DNA from: Bacillota bacterium
Lineage (GTDB): Bacteria > Bacillota > Clostridia > Christensenellales > SZUA-584
NCBI GenBank assembly: GCA_023408075.1
Contig: JAEYKW010000045.1
Location: 1 to 64,000 of the forward strand
Direction: 5' to 3'
Length of the DNA stretch: 64,000 nucleotides
Shown here in pieces: positions 61,360-64,000 of this stretch. The notes under the pieces were generated by a model. The model did not search any database, was not told where the DNA came from, and saw only the letters and a list, made by a program, of their open reading frames with translations. Positions within the stretch are counted from its first letter, which is position 1. Each line of letters begins with the position of its first letter. The position numbers and the translations under genes were made by a program.

Positions 61360-62445
61360 TCAATTGTACGATGCGCCGCCCAGGTCGCGCAGCATGGCCT
61401 TCATGCCGGATGTCATCATGATTTCGTTGTCCGGCATCACCCAAATGGCTTCCAGACCGTCAAGGTTCTCCGCAAATGGCAGGCTTTGCTCAGGCGGCAT
61501 CAAAAACAGCGTGGTCGAAAGCAGGTCCGCCATACCGCTGTCTTCGCAAACCACGGTGACCGCCTTATAGTAATCGGCGGGCATCAGCGTCTGAGGATCA
61601 ATCAGATGATGGTAATTGACGCCGTTCACGGTGTAAAAACGCTCGTAAATGCCGCTCGACACCACGGAAAGATTGGTGACAAACGCCACGTCGAGCAGGT
61701 TGGATTCATCCGTGGAGCCTGCAAGCGGGCTGTCGGGGTCTTTTATGCCCACGCTCCATTTGCTGCGTACGCCGTCCTTGGGCGTGCCGACGGCGCGGAT
61801 ATTGCCGCCTGCGCTGATCAGCACGGAATCATAGCCTTTCTCAATGAGCTTGTCCGCCGCGACTTCGGTCGCGTAACCTTTTGCCACGGAGCCCACGTCA
61901 AGGCTCATTCGGCTGTCGTTCAAATAAACGGTTGAAGCCTGCTCGTCAATGATCATGCCGCCTATATCCGTGTGCTGGGCGGCATCCTGAAGCTCGGCCA
62001 TGGGGGGGAGCTCCGCTGTTGAGGGATCAAACTCTCCGGCCTCACGGTAATCGTGCCATATACGCAGCACACTGCCCATGGCCACATTGACGATGCCGTT
62101 TGATTTGTCGTACCAGTCCCTGGACATTTTGAGCATGTCGATGATCACGGGGTCCACCTTCACGGGAGCGATGCCTGCGTTGTCGTTGATTGTTTTTACA
62201 TTGTTGATGCCGTCGTAATCATGATAGATATCATACTGCTTATTGAGCTCGGTAAACGTATCGTAGACGGTATTGTAAATATCATCGAATTCTTCCTGAG
62301 AGCTCGCGTAAGCCATCACAATGACGGATGTATCAAACGTGTCGAGAAATTCACCGCTGTATTTTTCGTATTTTTGCGACGGTGCACAGCCGAAAAGCGG
62401 GAAAATCGTCAGTATGCATAAAATGACCGTAAGGAACTTTTTCAT
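61360..62445 (-). CDS. apbE: FAD:protein FMN transferase (ApbE), lipoprotein
   Basis: 361 residues. Lipobox IFPLFGC puts the lipid-anchored Cys at 20, so it acts outside the membrane. ApbE family features: FLDTFDTSVIVMAYA near the start, YDIYHDYDGINNVKTIN, the core SLDVGSVAKGYATEVAA and VLISAGGNIRAVG, and the Mg/FAD segment HHLIDPQTLMPADYYKAVTVV. It moves FMN from FAD to a Thr/Ser of target proteins. AGAGG precedes ATG 62445. The gene upstream in the same direction encodes a lipoprotein with an SGAT motif, its likely target. Confidence 0.95.
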   Translation of the reverse strand: MKKFLTVILCILTIFPLFGCAPSQKYEKYSGEFLDTFDTSVIVMAYASSQEEFDDIYNTVYDTFTELNKQYDIYHDYDGINNVKTINDNAGIAPVKVDPVIIDMLKMSRDWYDKSNGIVNVAMGSVLRIWHDYREAGEFDPSTAELPPMAELQDAAQHTDIGGMIIDEQASTVYLNDSRMSLDVGSVAKGYATEVAADKLIEKGYDSVLISAGGNIRAVGTPKDGVRSKWSVGIKDPDSPLAGSTDESNLLDVAFVTNLSVVSSGIYERFYTVNGVNYHHLIDPQTLMPADYYKAVTVVCEDSGMADLLSTTLFLMPPEQSLPFAENLDGLEAIWVMPDNEIMMTSGMKAMLRDLGGASYN

Positions 62446-62464
62446 TTGACCTCTTATACAGCAA

Positions 62465-62499
62465 AATAATCCTTCCGGCGCTGGGCCGGAGGGATTATT
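62465..62499 (-). terminator. hairpin/terminator between flavoprotein and apbE genes
   Basis: AATAATCC-TCCGGC pairs with GCCGGA-GGATTATT around a GCTGG loop. On the minus strand it is followed by TTTTGC. It probably terminates partially, as apbE follows with a short gap. Confidence 0.75.
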
Positions 62500-62527
62500 C
62501 GCGTGTTTTCTTTAAATTTTAAACGAA

Positions 62528-63622
62528 TCAGTCAGCGCTTGCAATCGCTTTTTCCACGGCTGCAATGTAGTCCTGAACGGAGATGGTCACGCTGGATGTG
62601 AGGTCCGCTTCCGCAGGAACAGCCGGGTGCTCCTCATCCTTCGGGGCCGTCTTCATCGCTTTGACTTCGTCGATGGTCTTGCCGATCATCCACTGGCCGA
62701 GAGCCGTGATCTGTTCGTACCATTCCTTGCCGATCGAAGAGGCCGTCTTCATGCCGTATTCGTCGCCGAGTTCCACTTTTGTTTTGGGCTTGGAGGCTGC
62801 ATCGGTGATCAGTGTGCCTTTTGCGTCAAAGTTGACCTTCACCTGGCCGTTGTCGATCATCACGCCGACGATCTTGCTGTCCTGATCGACTGTGACCGCT
62901 GCCATGATGATGTCAGCCTGTGCAATGGCCTCCGCATCCGCAGTCGCGCCCGCAGATTTTGCGATGGATGTCACATTGCCGATACCTGTTTTGGTTGCGC
63001 CCGAAACCGTTGCGCCAAAATCCTTCGCGTTGGCGACGGCTTTCTGTACGGCAGCCAGATAGGGGGACACATGGATGGTCACGCTCGATGTCAGATCGGC
63101 TTCTGTCGAAACGCCCTCTTCATTAAGCTGCATGCCCATCACTTCGTCGATCGTTTTGCCGACCATCCAGTCTTCAAGGGCTGAAATCTGCTCATACCAT
63201 TCTTTGCCGATACCGGATGCCTTGGCCATGCCGTAAGCATTTCCGAGTTCAACCTTTGTCTTGATTTCCTGTGCGGTATCCGATTTCAGCTGGCCCTGCG
63301 CATCGAAGTTCACCATGGGCTGAACCATGTCGATCTTGACGTTGAGGATCTTTCCGTCTTTGTCAAGCGTCACAGCCGCAAAAGCGGTGTCTATCTCGGC
63401 AAGTGCGTCCGCATCGGCGGATACGCTGGCCGACTTCGCAATGGAAATGTCACTTCCAAGGCCCGTCAGCACTGTGCCGGCCGCGGCCGTCTCGCTTTGC
63501 GTTGCCGATTCGCTCACAGTTGCGGACGCTGCCGGTGATGTTGTTGTGTTGTTGCTGCCGCATCCGGCAAAAGCTGAAATAACCAACGCCAAAACCAAAA
63601 CCAATAATAGTACCTTTTTCAT
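62528..63622 (-). CDS. duplicated FMN-binding-like lipoprotein
   Basis: 364 residues. Lipobox ISAFAGC (Cys21), a Ser/Thr/Ala linker, then two homologous halves (about 50-198 and 209-363). Each has TG(L/I)G...SIAKSA, a beta pair VT(L/V)D(K/Q)D(G/S)KI, VNFDA(Q/K)G, KTKVELG(N/D)(A/E)YGM, SIGKEWYEQI-type, W(M)(V/I)GKTIDEV and ADLTSSVTI. Between the halves lies DFGATVSGATKTG (201-213), which fits the ApbE flavinylation pattern D...SGAT with Thr210 as acceptor. GGAGG precedes ATG 63622. With apbE downstream it is probably an exported flavoprotein electron carrier, like PplA of Listeria (inferred). Confidence 0.75.
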   Translation of the reverse strand: MKKVLLLVLVLALVISAFAGCGSNNTTTSPAASATVSESATQSETAAAGTVLTGLGSDISIAKSASVSADADALAEIDTAFAAVTLDKDGKILNVKIDMVQPMVNFDAQGQLKSDTAQEIKTKVELGNAYGMAKASGIGKEWYEQISALEDWMVGKTIDEVMGMQLNEEGVSTEADLTSSVTIHVSPYLAAVQKAVANAKDFGATVSGATKTGIGNVTSIAKSAGATADAEAIAQADIIMAAVTVDQDSKIVGVMIDNGQVKVNFDAKGTLITDAASKPKTKVELGDEYGMKTASSIGKEWYEQITALGQWMIGKTIDEVKAMKTAPKDEEHPAVPAEADLTSSVTISVQDYIAAVEKAIASAD

Positions 63623-63761
63623 CAGTCTTCCTCCTCTTTATCACTCACCAATTATCATTGCCAATCCTCGTCTTTTATTTCACCGGGCGGCAATATAATT
63701 GGATAAATGTTTCTCTCAGGCTCTGTTTTCTGTTAAATAAACATAAACATTACCAAAAAAC

Positions 63762-63779
63762 TGTGATAAGTTTATCACA
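63762..63779. promoter_or_regulatory. palindromic operator candidate
   Basis: TGTGATAA-GT-TTATCACA, perfect 8-bp arms, in the divergent AT-rich region between the flavoprotein gene (-) and the prenyltransferase start (+). The outer TGTGA/TCACA resembles Crp/Fnr- or Rex-type sites but the spacing (8) differs from both. Confidence 0.5.
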
Positions 63780-63927
63780 AAGTCAATAAAAAATGAAGTG
63801 GTATTAATAACCATTATGAATTAAATTTTGATATGTTTCAACGGTAAAAAAAGCGTTTAGCAATATAAAGATTTGTAATAATTAACATTAGAATTCGAAA
63901 AAAAAGTTTGATAATATTATATCAATT

Positions 63928-64000
63928 ATGCAAACGGACACATCGGCAAAAAAACTGAGGAAGGGTTTCTGGCAGGTGGCCGACCCGAAGATTTGGGTGG
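63928..64000 (+). CDS. probable UbiA-family prenyltransferase, N-terminal fragment
   Basis: ATG 63928 opens a frame that runs off the window after 24 codons: MQTDTSAKKLRKGFWQVADP, then KIWV. The phrase FW-x-VADPKIWV resembles the N-terminus of MenA/UbiA-type prenyltransferases, which begin just before the first membrane helix. These attach isoprenoid chains to quinone precursors. No clear Shine-Dalgarno site is visible in the AT-rich leader. The call rests on a short piece and on the ApbE/flavoprotein context. Confidence 0.4.
   Translation, partial: MQTDTSAKKLRKGFWQVADPKIWV

Noticed and set aside
63762..63779. Canonical CRP or Rex site
   Set aside because: Half-sites fit TGTGA/TCACA, but the 8-bp spacer does not match the 6-bp spacing of either.
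1..64000. CRISPR array
   Set aside because: No regularly spaced identical direct repeats; the dispersed repeats are irregular in spacing, orientation and sequence.

Overview
The window reads as a chromosomal segment of an anaerobic, low-to-mid GC Gram-positive bacterium, most likely a Clostridia member. This rests on gene families rather than any database match: type III glutamine synthetase, a DUF5685/J-protein pair, a T-box leader, SipW/TasA-type secretion, DISM-type sensor kinases, lipoproteins and Shine-Dalgarno starts with frequent TTG. No rRNA, CRISPR array, prophage or transposase was seen.

Layout. 1-205: end of rplL. 392-3313: household and hypothetical genes, including a transglutaminase-like protein, a 46-residue Cys-rich protein, the DUF5685/J-domain pair and a membrane protein. 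3395-4707: a complete encapsulin operon (ferritin-like cargo plus shell). 4708-12301: a zinc-ribbon membrane protein, a BMP/sugar-binding-like lipoprotein, an L,D-transpeptidase and GSIII, with intergenic palindromic repeats. 12532-17944: an ABC exporter (ATPase plus two permeases) followed, after a MITE-like element, by a NarL-type two-component system. 18318-20118: tRNA-Ser(GCU) and an NlpC/P60 hydrolase carrying dockerin repeats. 20260-28535: trpEGDCFBA-aroF with a T-box leader and a broken GNAT gene at its end. 28740-44147: one 5,135-residue membrane-anchored surface protein. 44234-54468: a SipW/TasA-like secretion neighbourhood. 54489-61084: a ChvE/MmsAB-type sugar transporter with a DeoR regulator and a second CUT2 ATPase. 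61360-64000: ApbE, a duplicated FMN-binding-like lipoprotein, and the start of a probable UbiA-family prenyltransferase.

The most unusual system is at 51611-54468. An active SipW-type signal peptidase (Ser90/His130) is followed by an ABC-ATPase-fold protein that has lost every nucleotide-handling motif. Next comes an ABC-2-permease-like protein fused to a second SipW domain whose catalytic Ser and His are Thr and Glu. Three secreted proteins with SipW-type signal sequences lie 5 kb upstream (44613-46444), and a DISM kinase/SARP-type regulator pair diverges from sipW. I read this as a secretion or assembly machine for TasA/camelysin-like surface fibres, built from a pseudo-ABC transporter and a split active/inactive signal peptidase pair.

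Other joint functions: ApbE next to a lipoprotein with an SGAT flavinylation motif and a quinone-type prenyltransferase resembles Gram-positive flavin-based extracellular electron transfer. The trp genes overlap by 4-8 bp, so one Trp-sensing leader can control the supply of DAHP through to tryptophan. Several intergenic spaces carry copies of a two-hairpin dispersed repeat.
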